Source: Niastella sp. (GTDB taxonomy: Bacteria > Bacteroidota > Bacteroidia > Chitinophagales > Chitinophagaceae). Taken from it: a stretch of 64,000 bases of DNA. Every line of letters starts with the position of its first letter. Position 1 is the first letter of the stretch. The position numbers and the translations under genes were made by a program. Positions 51,369 through 60,458 of the stretch are shown piece by piece. The notes beneath the pieces were generated by a model. That model was given only the letters and a program-made list of their open reading frames with translations, ran no database searches and had not been told where the DNA came from. The stretch is from contig JAGIBF010000022.1 of assembly GCA_017744515.1 (NCBI GenBank), forward strand, positions 1 to 64,000, written 5' to 3'.

Positions 51369-52589
51369 GTGAAAAAATGGGTTATCATATTATCCCTGTT
51401 CCTGGCAGCGTCCGTTGTCCCCGCTGCTGCCCAACCACAACAAGTATCAACCATCCGGTTTGATTTTTGCGGCACCGCTATTGTATTCGACTTCGATAAA
51501 GCCAATCTTGAGCCCGTACAGCCTACCCCATTAACGCAGGCTTCTATCCAGGCATTTTATAACAATGTCAATAATGAGCATTACGAATCCATCATTCGTG
51601 CGCTGACTGCTTACAAGAAGCAATACCAGCCCGATGATTGGTTATTCTACCAGCTTGTTCGCAAGACAGCGCAATACATAAGTCCCAAGGCCGACGACTA
51701 TCTGCGTTATACCTTTTATAAATGGTACCTGCTCAATAAAACCGGCTATGATGCCATGCTGGCCGTGTCGGGCGACCGGGTACTGTTTTATATCTATTGC
51801 GAGGAAAACATCTACAACATACCTACACGGGTGTATGATGGCAAACAATATGTTTGTCTCAACTACCATGATTATGGGACTATCGACTTTCTGAAAGACA
51901 GGTTCACGCCGGTCAGCGTGCCCGGCACGGCGGAAGGGAATACTTTTTCTTATAAGATCAACAGGCTGCCGGAGTTCAATCCGCGCGACTACCAGGAAAA
52001 GGAGTTGCGCTTTAGTTATTACGACAATGATTACCATTTTAAGGTGAAACTGAATCCCCAGATCAAAACGCTGTTCACTAACTATCCTACCGTAGATTAT
52101 GAAGCTCAGCTTAACATCCCTCTCAGCAAAGAGACTTATCAATCGCTCATTCCCTTGCTCAAGAAGAACGTGAAACGCATGAACACTAAAAACGGTGTGG
52201 ATTACCTTATGCGGTTTACCCGTTATGCCTTCCTTTTTGAGACAGATTCGAGGGCTTTTGGCGGTGAGAAACGATTATCGCCTGAACAAACACTGTTGTA
52301 TGATCAAAGTGATTGTGAAGACAGGGTGGCGCTGTTCTTTTACCTCGTGAAAGAGATCTATAACCTGCCCATGATCGTGCTTTCGTATCCGCAGCATGTT
52401 ACTATTGCTGTGCAGTTCGACAAACCACTGGGTAATCCCATTATTTATAATGGCAACAAATACAATGTTTGCGAGCCAACTCCTCAACAAGAAGACTTGC
52501 CTATCGGCCAATTACAGGCCAGTTTGCGCAGGTCGTCGTACGAAGTGGTTTATCATTACGCTCCTCCGGGCATTAATCAGCCAAAGTAA
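51369..52589 (+). CDS. Exported transglutaminase-like cysteine protease-fold protein
   Basis: About 406 residues; GTG 51369 (VKKWVIILSLFLAASVVPAAAQ) gives a clean signal peptide, and the TTG at 51363 is less likely. The middle is beta-rich with no clear family. The C-terminal ~130 residues resemble the transglutaminase-like fold: the Cys in DQSDCEDRVALFFYLVKEI (about 318), the His in SYPQHVTIAVQF (about 345), and an acidic residue in KYNVCEPT (about 370) as third triad member. Predicted periplasmic or surface peptidase or amidase-like protein; substrate unknown. Isolated gene. Confidence 0.75.
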   Translation: MKKWVIILSLFLAASVVPAAAQPQQVSTIRFDFCGTAIVFDFDKANLEPVQPTPLTQASIQAFYNNVNNEHYESIIRALTAYKKQYQPDDWLFYQLVRKTAQYISPKADDYLRYTFYKWYLLNKTGYDAMLAVSGDRVLFYIYCEENIYNIPTRVYDGKQYVCLNYHDYGTIDFLKDRFTPVSVPGTAEGNTFSYKINRLPEFNPRDYQEKELRFSYYDNDYHFKVKLNPQIKTLFTNYPTVDYEAQLNIPLSKETYQSLIPLLKKNVKRMNTKNGVDYLMRFTRYAFLFETDSRAFGGEKRLSPEQTLLYDQSDCEDRVALFFYLVKEIYNLPMIVLSYPQHVTIAVQFDKPLGNPIIYNGNKYNVCEPTPQQEDLPIGQLQASLRRSSYEVVYHYAPPGINQPK

Positions 52590-52737
52590 GAGACCGCCTC
52601 CGGCTAAATTGTTCACATTATTAGACTGTTCATTATCAGTGAACATGAAATAAAGATGAACACTCAGAATAACAAATTGAATATCAACATCATTTAAACA
52701 ATCCGCTTACGGTTAGTGAATTAAGCTGTCTGCCAAA

Positions 52738-52775
52738 ATAGAAAGAGGGTATATCAAAGTATGATACACCCTCTT
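52738..52775 (-). terminator. Intrinsic terminator of the TonB/beta-helix operon
   Basis: Minus strand AGAGGGTGTATCA-TACTT-TGATATACCCTCT (one mismatch) followed by TTCTATTTTG, about 24 bp past the beta-helix lipoprotein stop. Confidence 0.75.
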
Positions 52776-52797
52776 CAACTATAGTCAGGTTTATCTA

Positions 52798-54261
52798 TTA
52801 ATATCTTGTCCATCCTTTGTGCCAGTTGGCATAAGCGCCAGAGGGAGCGATTGCGCCGATGAAATCAACTTTCTCGATGAAAGGCTGACGGGCAGTCAGG
52901 ATCGGATCATCAAAGTAGGTGTTGGAGGCAGTAGGGATAACCAATGGTGAGTTACCAAAAGGTACGAAGTCGGGGTTAACATAGTCGAATGGACGTGTGT
53001 AACGGATCTCATCTACTGTAAGTATCCTGTTCTTTTTAGCAGCGAGGTTAAACTCAGCAGTCAGAGAAGCTTCTGTGGTAGAAGCCGCAGAACCTGAGCC
53101 TGATACAAAGTTGATCGGCTTTCTGCAACCTGCAATGAATATACCGCTCAACTGCAAGGTTTTTGCAGTCAGGAAATTTTCAGTAGAACCTGCAGGACCA
53201 TCTTTATCGTTAAGTTCGATACCTGATCCCCAACCTACGATTGCAGTATTGAAGATAGAGATAGAAGAATATCTTCTGATCTGCGCAGCAGATCCCAGGT
53301 AGTTGGTGCTACCAATGTTGTTCAAAGTAGCTAAAGGTCCGAAAGCAGAAACGTTACAGAATACTGCTTTGGTTTGTGGGAGTACAACTGTACCACCGCT
53401 ATTGTTGTCGCTTTCGAATGCTTCTGATTTAGACACATCGGCAATCAGTGAATCGCGGATGATCAGACCAAACTGAACGCTACCACTGAAACCGTTATCG
53501 GTATCGAAGTCATCGTCCTGTGTTTTGTAAGCGATCAGGTACTTACAGTTTACTGTACCACCAAACCACTCGAATGCGTCATCTTTTGCATAAGAAACCT
53601 GTACGTGGTCGATCACCGTCTTTCTTCCTACAGCAGCCATGGTGAGGCTGTTTACTTCTTTGTCGGGCTGGAAAGCGTAACCAGCATATTCGATACGTAC
53701 ATATTTCAGCACACCAGAGCTATCGTTGTCATCGGGAGTAGTACCACCACCAGCAATGGCATCGCCGTTGCCGTTATTGATACCGCCTTCTACTTCCAAC
53801 GTGCCAGGACCACCGCCTGTGCCGGTGAAAGTAGTGTTGATGTTTGCTTTACCGCAAATTACGATACCACCCCAGTCGCCTGATTTAGGAGTAGGAGAGT
53901 TGGAAGTAAATACAATGGGGGCATCAACGGTTCCGTTGGCCACGATCTTTGAACCACGGCTGATCACCAGTACAGCAACATCAGAACCGGAATAAGCACC
54001 CTTGATAGTTGTACCGGGTTCGATGGTCATCGTGTGATTACCCACCAGGTATACTTTATCTTTCAGAATATAAGTATTCTCTTTACGGAGGATAGTGTCA
54101 GCATTGATACGACCTTGCAAAGTAATCGTTATACCGCCACCTCCACCGTTGCCACCACCGGGCACGATGATCACTTCTTTTTCTCCGTCCGTTTCAATTT
54201 TACGGCAGCCTGCAATAAGAAGTGCCGAAAATGCGGCGAGGAAAAAAATCTTCTTTTTCAT
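52798..54261 (-). CDS. Right-handed beta-helix lipoprotein paired with a TonB receptor
   Basis: 487 residues. Lipobox ALLIAGC (Cys 19), a Gly-rich linker (PGGGNGGGGG), then parallel beta-helix-like turns (TLQGRINADTILRKENTYIL, HTMTIEPGTTIKGAYSG, SGDWGGIVICGKANIN, LKYVRIEYAGYAF). The helix ends in a conserved-looking FVPFGNSPLV...WHKGWTRY tail. It is encoded 25 bp downstream of the TonB receptor, the position a SusD lipoprotein takes in Sus pairs, so it is probably the surface lid or ligand-binding partner of that receptor. Pho-box-like arrays upstream of the pair point to phosphate or phosphorylated ligands. No catalytic residues are assigned. Confidence 0.8.
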   Translation of the reverse strand: MKKKIFFLAAFSALLIAGCRKIETDGEKEVIIVPGGGNGGGGGITITLQGRINADTILRKENTYILKDKVYLVGNHTMTIEPGTTIKGAYSGSDVAVLVISRGSKIVANGTVDAPIVFTSNSPTPKSGDWGGIVICGKANINTTFTGTGGGPGTLEVEGGINNGNGDAIAGGGTTPDDNDSSGVLKYVRIEYAGYAFQPDKEVNSLTMAAVGRKTVIDHVQVSYAKDDAFEWFGGTVNCKYLIAYKTQDDDFDTDNGFSGSVQFGLIIRDSLIADVSKSEAFESDNNSGGTVVLPQTKAVFCNVSAFGPLATLNNIGSTNYLGSAAQIRRYSSISIFNTAIVGWGSGIELNDKDGPAGSTENFLTAKTLQLSGIFIAGCRKPINFVSGSGSAASTTEASLTAEFNLAAKKNRILTVDEIRYTRPFDYVNPDFVPFGNSPLVIPTASNTYFDDPILTARQPFIEKVDFIGAIAPSGAYANWHKGWTRY

Positions 54262-54286
54262 ATTCTTTGATTTGTATTTAAAGAGA

Positions 54287-57088
54287 TTAGAGTATAGAGT
54301 AGTTAAATGTTACACCGATGGTAGTACCAAACCTCCTGGTGAAGCGGAAAGGATCTTTGCTTTTCTGGAAAGAGTCCTTGCTGCCATCAGGGTTCTGGTA
54401 GAAGTATTGTGTGCGGTTCAGAATATCCGATACGTTTACACGGATCTCACCTTTGCTTTTGAATACTTTTTTAGCCATTTGGAAGTCAAGCACAGGGCGT
54501 GGAGCCTCATATACATCCGGCGTGCTGGCACCGGCGCTGATATCACCCACCAGGTAGATCCTTTCACCGATCTGGTTGAATAACAGCGTGGCATTGAACC
54601 CTTGTTTGGGTACATCATAATTCAGACCCAGGTTGAGCAGGTAGGGCGACTGACCTTGCATGGGACGGTCGATCTCGACGCCAAGGATATTAGCCTGTAC
54701 GCGGCTCTTGATATAAGCAGCGTTGGCTGATAAGGTGAAGTTCTTCAGGGCAGGTGCGAAATCAAGCTTTTTGCGGATCTCCAATTCAACGCCATAAGAA
54801 GTAGCCTTATCAGTATTCTGATAGTTGAAAGTGCTCGCACCACCGCTACCTTCATTATATATCTGCTCGATGGCATTATCGAAATATTTGTAGAATACAC
54901 CTAATGAGAATACCTCGCCTGCTTTGGGATACAGTTCATAGCGCAGGTCGGCATTGGTAGCCTTCGTCCTTTTCAGGTTGGGGTTACCTTGTACAGATGC
55001 ATTCAATTCAAAATCGTACAGGTTCAGGAAAGAAAGCTCACGCAGTTCGGGCCTGATCACTGTTTGAGAACCAGACAAGCGGATATTTGTCTTAGCGTTC
55101 AGCTTATAGGTAGCATTCAAACCGGGCAACCAGTCCAGCACTTCACTATGCGTATGGCGGGGATCATATTTCTTAACGCTACCCACGAGTTGATCATAAT
55201 TCTCAACACGCACACCCCACACAACACGCAGGTCATCGAAGAACGAGTTGTCGAACTGGATATAACCTGCATTTAAAATAGTGTTGGCCAGGTAGCGGAA
55301 AGCGTTTCCTTTGATCGCGTCGAAACCTAACATATTGCTGTTAGCTGAACCGTCACCAAAGTTCTCCGGTGCAAACACTTTGTCTGCCGGCAACTGCCTC
55401 AAAGAAGGATTATCGAGGGGCAGGTAGTTAGCAAACAATTTTGCATCGTACAGACGGTCCTTGATCTGCAACATATATCCTCCTTTCACAGTCTGGCGAT
55501 CGCCAAACATATTGAAGTTGTAGGTCAGGTCGCCACCGGCAGTATAAATATAATCGCTTAGGTTCTGGAAGATACGGCTACCACTTTCCTGTGATAGTGA
55601 ATTTGCAATCAGGAGATTATAAGGATTTTGTGTGCCGGTGGTACGGGTATACACTATACGACGTTGATCGGGGCTGTAGCCATCCAGGATGTTGAAAGAG
55701 CCATACCATTTCAGCCGCAAGGGCGCTGCCAGTGTATGCTCGCCGATCAACTGTGTGGTGAAGAAAGTATTTTGCTTGAAGGTAAGTTCAGAAGCGCGCA
55801 CATCATTACCGCGATCAAAATCAAGACCAGTACGGTTCGTGAAATAGTTGGTAGTATTAACGTTCAAAATGGACTTTACAGATATCTTGTGTTTAGGGCT
55901 GAGTTGAACGCTCAGTCCTGCGAGGGCGCCAGCCAGGATATCCTGTGCATAGCGGTCATCATTATAAGTGTAGTTCCTGCTGACTGTGTTACCAGTGATG
56001 TTGTTCCGCTGGTTCAGCATGTCTATGAAACGGTTGCTCTTATTATAAGTAATACCGAAAGTGCCTCCTACCGTTTTATCGAATATTTTGGTAACGAATC
56101 CGCCATTGGCCTGGAAAGAAGTATTCAAAGGAGCAGAACCGGAAGTAGCAGTCCAGGAGTTAGCCATGGTTTTACCCAACGCAGTCTTTTCTGCGGGTGT
56201 CATGATATCGAAGTTCGACTTGGTGGTATAACCTTTGGGCAAACCTCTTGTACCATCATCAATACCGAGCCAATCCCAGCTACCACCTTTTGCTTTGTAG
56301 AAGTCTTTACCGATCGTTTGGGTATTGAAACCGGTACCTATCTGTACATTCAGGAATGGTTGTGTAGGGATATCTTTTGTATTTACCTGGATGAGACCGC
56401 CTGCCCATTCGCCTGGATATTCCGGTACAAATGCTTTATTGATAACGATGTTATCGATCATGTTGGCAGGGATAAGGTCGAAAGAGAAGGTCTTACGGTC
56501 GGGCTCGGTGCTGGTGAGCAGGATGCCGTTCAGCATTGCCTGGTTGTAACGATCGGCCAGACCACGCACCACGAGGAACTTACCATCCTGCAAGCTCGCG
56601 CCAGGCGTTCTCTTCAATACCTCACCCGTGTTACGGTCGGGGGAGCGGCGGATGGTTTCAGCAGACACTACAGACGCTACTGTATTCGTGTTCTTCTGGA
56701 AGGCGATCACTGAGTTGACTGATTCCAGGCGTGCAGGAGTACGACGGCTGGTAACCGTTACCGTACTCAACTCTGCTCCACCTTTTTCCATCATGATGGA
56801 AAGGTCATTCACCTGGCCGGCAGTGATCTCTACATCACTTACCACCTTGGCAGCGTAACCTACTGCAGTAAAAGTCAATTCGTATTTCTTACCGGAAGAG
56901 AGTGTAAGTGTGAAGCGGCCTTCGACATCAGTAGTGGTACCTCCGGGTGCGCCGGTGATCTTGATGGATACACCTTGCAGGGGTTCATTCTTACTGTTCA
57001 GGACTTTACCGGATATTTTTCCGGTTTGGGCAAAAGAAACAAGTGTCACTAATATAAAGACAAATAACAGGGAGTACTTTTTGCTCAC
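54287..57088 (-). CDS. TonB-dependent receptor, probably of the phosphate regulon
   Basis: 933 residues. Signal peptide (MSKKYSLLFVFILVTLVSFAQ); carboxypeptidase-regulatory-like domain (22-105; GKISGKVLNSKNEPLQGVSI); plug (about 125-235; RTPGASLQDGKFLVVRGLADRYN, AFVPEYPGEWAGGLIQVNTK); large barrel with an RRFGTTIGVTFNYSIL terminus. The promoter has a perfect -7 element (57111-57118) directly preceded by four 7-bp half-sites with an 11-bp period (57128-57167) and a second array (57189-57239), the geometry of PhoB-type activation. Upstream lie porin, PhoU-like and PiT genes. The ligand is inferred to be phosphate or a phosphorylated compound. Confidence 0.9.
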   Translation of the reverse strand: MSKKYSLLFVFILVTLVSFAQTGKISGKVLNSKNEPLQGVSIKITGAPGGTTTDVEGRFTLTLSSGKKYELTFTAVGYAAKVVSDVEITAGQVNDLSIMMEKGGAELSTVTVTSRRTPARLESVNSVIAFQKNTNTVASVVSAETIRRSPDRNTGEVLKRTPGASLQDGKFLVVRGLADRYNQAMLNGILLTSTEPDRKTFSFDLIPANMIDNIVINKAFVPEYPGEWAGGLIQVNTKDIPTQPFLNVQIGTGFNTQTIGKDFYKAKGGSWDWLGIDDGTRGLPKGYTTKSNFDIMTPAEKTALGKTMANSWTATSGSAPLNTSFQANGGFVTKIFDKTVGGTFGITYNKSNRFIDMLNQRNNITGNTVSRNYTYNDDRYAQDILAGALAGLSVQLSPKHKISVKSILNVNTTNYFTNRTGLDFDRGNDVRASELTFKQNTFFTTQLIGEHTLAAPLRLKWYGSFNILDGYSPDQRRIVYTRTTGTQNPYNLLIANSLSQESGSRIFQNLSDYIYTAGGDLTYNFNMFGDRQTVKGGYMLQIKDRLYDAKLFANYLPLDNPSLRQLPADKVFAPENFGDGSANSNMLGFDAIKGNAFRYLANTILNAGYIQFDNSFFDDLRVVWGVRVENYDQLVGSVKKYDPRHTHSEVLDWLPGLNATYKLNAKTNIRLSGSQTVIRPELRELSFLNLYDFELNASVQGNPNLKRTKATNADLRYELYPKAGEVFSLGVFYKYFDNAIEQIYNEGSGGASTFNYQNTDKATSYGVELEIRKKLDFAPALKNFTLSANAAYIKSRVQANILGVEIDRPMQGQSPYLLNLGLNYDVPKQGFNATLLFNQIGERIYLVGDISAGASTPDVYEAPRPVLDFQMAKKVFKSKGEIRVNVSDILNRTQYFYQNPDGSKDSFQKSKDPFRFTRRFGTTIGVTFNYSIL

Positions 57089-57110
57089 AACAGTCTATTT
57101 AATGTGCGGG

Positions 57111-57118
57111 CAAAAGTA
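57111..57118 (-). promoter_or_regulatory. -7 promoter element (TACTTTTG) of the TonB/beta-helix operon
   Basis: Minus-strand TACTTTTGCCCGC matches TAnnTTTG exactly, 23 bp before ATG 57088. Confidence 0.6.
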
Positions 57119-57127
57119 TCAGCAGCA

Positions 57128-57167
57128 TGTTACCGTCATATTACTGCAATGTTAAGGAATCATTAAC
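57128..57167. promoter_or_regulatory. Pho-box-like array 1 (four half-sites, 11-bp period)
   Basis: TGTTACC-gtca-TATTACT-gcaa-TGTTAAG-gaat-CATTAAC at 57128, 57139, 57150 and 57161. It ends 9 bp from the -7 element. OmpR/PhoB-type regulators bind 7-bp direct repeats with 4-bp spacers in this position. Confidence 0.7.
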
Positions 57168-57188
57168 TGCGCCTGTGGACGGCATCAA

Positions 57189-57239
57189 TGTTACGGGAAT
57201 GTTACGCCAATGTTACGGGAACATTTATTTAATGTTATC
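57189..57239. promoter_or_regulatory. Pho-box-like array 2 (five half-sites, 11-bp period)
   Basis: TGTTACG-ggaa-TGTTACG-ccaa-TGTTACG-ggaa-CATTTAT-ttaa-TGTTATC at 57189, 57200, 57211, 57222 and 57233; three half-sites are identical. Confidence 0.75.
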
Positions 57240-57308
57240 AATTGCCTGAAAGGGTCGTTTTTTATCGTTTGTAACATAAAAACCCTTAAATGTCCCGGCC
57301 CCATGGTG

Positions 57309-58640
57309 TTAAAATCTGAATTGCAAACGGCATGTCAGCACATTTGAGCTCAGGTTGCTTGCATAAGCCGGCAAAGAGGTTGATTCATTGTTAACGATGT
57401 CGTACCACAACATGAGTTTGAGGTGTTCATCTATATAATAATTATAACCGAAGCTCCATGTATCATAACGGATGTTGGCGGCCGTAACATTATTACCGCC
57501 TTCACCGATCTCCTTTCCTTTTACTTCGGTGTTGGGATCATACCAATCGTATTTCACGCCCAACTGATGTTTCTTATTGATAATATTTTGCAGGAAATAA
57601 AAGAAGGCGCCATTGAATTTCCTTATATAATAAGGAGAAGTAAGCAATAAGCCCGGTGTTTCCGTATCGTTGGCAGTAGCTGTTTGCGTTCCCCACCAAT
57701 ATTCACCACGTAATTCTGTAGCACCCCAGGCATGTTTCAACTTCCACTGCATGTCTACTCCTCTGTAGTCGCGTGGTGCTTTATCATACAGGTTGTCGGC
57801 AGAAGAATCTACCACGAATGTTTTATTTCCGTTTGTGTTGCGGGTTTCATATACATACTTTGTATTTTGTATCAGTCCGCCTTGCAGCATCGATAGCCCG
57901 GCAGCAACAGACAACTTACTTGTGATGGGATAAGGCTTCAATGACAACCGGCCAATGACGTCTTTATAACTGTCATACTCACTTGGTCCGGATAATCCCT
58001 GACCGTTGAATACACCTATATCCAACTTGAAGTAATGCAGGGGATGATTCTTGCGTCGGGGTTCAAAGCTCACCATTGCGCCCAGGTCCCGTTCTGTTCT
58101 CATGAGTATCTGTGACATGCGGCCACGCTCAGGTGATTCCCGGTCGGGCGAACCGAGGTTCACTTCATATCCAAAGGGACGGGCAAACAAACCTCCCGTG
58201 ACAGAGAACAACTGCCATTTATTTTCAAAAAACCGGCCCCAGAAGTCGCGCACAAACAAGCCACGCTCCGTGCCATCAACCTGGAAAACAAGGTGTACCT
58301 GTGGCTGGTCCTGGTCATTCAGCCGCAGGTAATCAAACCGTAATCGTCCCCGGCGGAGACTGAACCGATTATTGGACTGGGGTGCAAAATTCCCGCCGTT
58401 AAAGCTTTCCACCCCCTTCCGATCGGCCAGCTGAAATTGAGGTTGCAGATAACCGCTGATCTGTATCCGGTCGAATTTTTTGTATATAGACAGTAGTCCT
58501 TTCCCAACATCCGTGGTAGTATCCATCATATCCGTAAGGAATTGGGCCTTAACTATTTGAGTTAAAATTAGCAGTAGGGCCAGCAATCCGCCCCGGCGGG
58601 GACTTAACAATAACTTCATATATTCATAATATTGGCGCAA
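57309..58640 (-). CDS. Phosphate-selective porin (OprO/OprP family)-like protein
   Basis: About 443 residues. After MRQYYEYMKLLLSPRRGGLLALLLILTQIVKA (the start may be the second Met, 58616) comes a 16-strand porin-type barrel: RIQISGYLQPQFQLADRKG, FSLRRGRLRFDYLRL, GGLFARPFGYEVN, ending LSSNVLTCRLQFRF. The FSLRRGRL and ARPFGYE segments are typical of the OprO/OprP (PF07396) family, which passes phosphate or polyphosphate. It is divergent from the PhoU-like/PiT operon and shares a promoter region holding a Pho-box-like pair. Anion selectivity itself is not provable from sequence. Confidence 0.85.
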   Translation of the reverse strand: MRQYYEYMKLLLSPRRGGLLALLLILTQIVKAQFLTDMMDTTTDVGKGLLSIYKKFDRIQISGYLQPQFQLADRKGVESFNGGNFAPQSNNRFSLRRGRLRFDYLRLNDQDQPQVHLVFQVDGTERGLFVRDFWGRFFENKWQLFSVTGGLFARPFGYEVNLGSPDRESPERGRMSQILMRTERDLGAMVSFEPRRKNHPLHYFKLDIGVFNGQGLSGPSEYDSYKDVIGRLSLKPYPITSKLSVAAGLSMLQGGLIQNTKYVYETRNTNGNKTFVVDSSADNLYDKAPRDYRGVDMQWKLKHAWGATELRGEYWWGTQTATANDTETPGLLLTSPYYIRKFNGAFFYFLQNIINKKHQLGVKYDWYDPNTEVKGKEIGEGGNNVTAANIRYDTWSFGYNYYIDEHLKLMLWYDIVNNESTSLPAYASNLSSNVLTCRLQFRF

Positions 58641-58645
58641 AGGTA
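58638..58645 (-). promoter_or_regulatory. -7 promoter element (TACCTTTG) of the porin gene
   Basis: Minus-strand TACCTTTGCGCC, an exact TAnnTTTG match directly at the gene start; if the start is at 58616 the leader is about 15 nt. This favours the inner Met as start. Confidence 0.55.
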
Positions 58646-58665
58646 ATTTGGTGGAAAAAAGCTAT

Positions 58666-58683
58666 TGTTAAGAAATTATTACC
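58666..58683. promoter_or_regulatory. Pho-box-like pair between porin and PhoU-like/PiT genes
   Basis: TGTTAAG-aaat-TATTACC: two half-sites 11 bp apart, 20 bp upstream of the porin -7 element and 35 bp upstream of the opposite-strand -7 element. Confidence 0.6.
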
Positions 58684-58718
58684 AATTTGCCCTATCTATA
58701 ACATCAGTCTATTAGTTC

Positions 58719-58726
58719 TATTTTTG
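58719..58726 (+). promoter_or_regulatory. -7 promoter element (TATTTTTG) of the PhoU-like/PiT operon
   Basis: TATTTTTGCCCC is an exact TAnnTTTG match 20 bp before ATG 58747. Confidence 0.6.
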
Positions 58727-58746
58727 CCCCCAAATAATATAGGTGT

Positions 58747-59394
58747 ATGGGTTTGAACTCTATCATGAAGATTTTCATGCCAAAGGACAAGATCTTCTAC
58801 TCTCTTTTTGAACAAGTGGCAGTAACTGTGGCCGAAATGGGTAAATTGATGAAGGATGTGGTAACTGAGCCCGATTTCGACAAACGTGCTGCCCTGATCG
58901 CCCAGATCGAAGACATGGAGCATGTGAATGACGATTACACCCATAAAATATTCACCGAGCTCGGCCGCAATTTCATCACCCCGTTCGACCGGGAGGATAT
59001 TCACTATCTGGCCACTGCCCTGGATGATATTTGTGACTACATCTTCGCTTCCGCCAAAAAGATCAACTTTTATAAAGTGAATCCTAATGATCAGGGCATC
59101 CAGAAAATGGCCGACCTGATCGAGCAGGGTTCCGAGCAGATCAAAGTTGCGGTGTTTGAACTGCGCAATATGCGCAACATGCGTAACATAACTGATGCCC
59201 TGGTAAAAGTAAACAGCATTGAAAACCAGGCTGATGATATCTTCGATATGAGCATCGACCGCCTGTTTGAAACAGAACCTGATGCCAAAGAGGTGATCAA
59301 GAAACGGGAGATCTACCAGGTGATGGAGATTGTAACCGACAAATGTGAAGATGCCGGCAATGTGATCGAGTCCATCATCATTAAATACGCGTAA
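58747..59394 (+). CDS. DUF47 / PhoU-like protein (Pit accessory protein)
   Basis: 215 residues, all-helical PhoU-like fold. Metal-binding acidic/His clusters are visible (EDMEHVNDDYTHKIF, about 57-71; REIYQVMEIVTDKCEDAGNVIES, about 187-209). Proteins of this family are almost always encoded just before PiT transporters and control or couple them. Here the PiT gene starts 9 bp downstream. The shared control region with the porin holds a Pho-box-like pair. Confidence 0.92.
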   Translation: MGLNSIMKIFMPKDKIFYSLFEQVAVTVAEMGKLMKDVVTEPDFDKRAALIAQIEDMEHVNDDYTHKIFTELGRNFITPFDREDIHYLATALDDICDYIFASAKKINFYKVNPNDQGIQKMADLIEQGSEQIKVAVFELRNMRNMRNITDALVKVNSIENQADDIFDMSIDRLFETEPDAKEVIKKREIYQVMEIVTDKCEDAGNVIESIIIKYA

Positions 59395-59403
59395 TAACCG
59401 TTT

Positions 59404-60420
59404 ATGACATTCCTGGTTATCATTATTATACTGGCATTGGCTTTCGACTATATCAATGGATTTCACGACGCAGCCAACTCAATCGCCACCATCGTTTCGA
59501 CCAAAGTGCTTACGCCGTTTCAGGCTGTGATCTGGGCAGCCGTATTCAACTTTGCTGCGTTTTTCATTGCCAAATACTGGATTGGTGAATTCAAGATCGG
59601 TATGTCGTTTGCCAAGTCCATCAATTCACACTTCATTACGCTGCCGGTGATCTTTTCGGCATTGGTAGCTGCCATCGCCTGGAACCTGCTTACCTGGTGG
59701 TTTGGTATTCCTTCTTCCTCTTCACATACTTTGCTGGGAGGTTTTATGGGTGCTGCACTGGCGCACGTAGGAGGCCTGTCTGAAGGTGGGTTTGATGTGA
59801 TTAACTATAGCGTGGTGCTACCAATCTTCCTGTTCATATTCGGTGCGCCGCTCATCGGTATGTTCGTTGCGCTGGTTATAACGCTCATTATCGTGAATCT
59901 GTGCCGCAGGGCCAATCCTTACAAAGCAGAAAGCTGGTTTCGCCGGTTGCAGCTCGTATCATCAGCCTTGTTCAGCCTCGGACATGGTAGTAATGACGCC
60001 CAAAAAGTATTGGGCCTTATTGCTGCAGCGATGGTAGCGCAGGGAGAGCTGGATAGTGTGAAGAATGTGCCCGACTGGGTACCACTCGCCTGCTTCAGCG
60101 CCATCGCGCTGGGTACCATGAGTGGTGGCTGGAAGATCGTAAAGACCATGGGCTCCAGGATCACCAAGGTAACACCGCTGGAAGGTGTTGCTGCTGAAAC
60201 TGCCGGTGCAGCTACGCTCTTTTTAACTGAACATCTCGCTATCCCGGTAAGTACCACGCATACCATTGCCGGTGCCATCATGGGTGTAGGTGCTACGAAA
60301 CGCTTATCGGCAGTACGCTGGGGCGTGACCATCAACCTGCTCTGGGCATGGATCCTTACCATCCCCATCAGTGCTATCCTGGCAGCGATCGTATACTATA
60401 TCGTGAAACTGTTTATATAA
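59404..60420 (+). CDS. PiT-family inorganic phosphate transporter
   Basis: 338 residues, about ten TM segments. Both inverted PiT signatures are present: DYINGFHDAANSIATIVSTKVLTP (about 14-37) and SLGHGSNDAQKVLGLIAAA (about 196-214). It moves phosphate (usually as a metal-phosphate complex) with H+ or Na+ across the inner membrane. It is co-transcribed with the PhoU-like gene and ended by a clear terminator. Confidence 0.95.
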   Translation: MTFLVIIIILALAFDYINGFHDAANSIATIVSTKVLTPFQAVIWAAVFNFAAFFIAKYWIGEFKIGMSFAKSINSHFITLPVIFSALVAAIAWNLLTWWFGIPSSSSHTLLGGFMGAALAHVGGLSEGGFDVINYSVVLPIFLFIFGAPLIGMFVALVITLIIVNLCRRANPYKAESWFRRLQLVSSALFSLGHGSNDAQKVLGLIAAAMVAQGELDSVKNVPDWVPLACFSAIALGTMSGGWKIVKTMGSRITKVTPLEGVAAETAGAATLFLTEHLAIPVSTTHTIAGAIMGVGATKRLSAVRWGVTINLLWAWILTIPISAILAAIVYYIVKLFI

Positions 60421-60458
60421 GATTTGTCAGCTACTAACTTCTTTTCCAACAACACCAG

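Noticed and set aside
55628-56713. 361-codon plus-strand open frame
   Set aside because: Lies wholly inside the TonB receptor on the other strand and has no domain or export features; a shadow frame.
58696-59466. 256-codon minus-strand open frame
   Set aside because: Antisense to the DUF47 gene, covers its promoter and the start of the PiT gene, and has no recognisable family.
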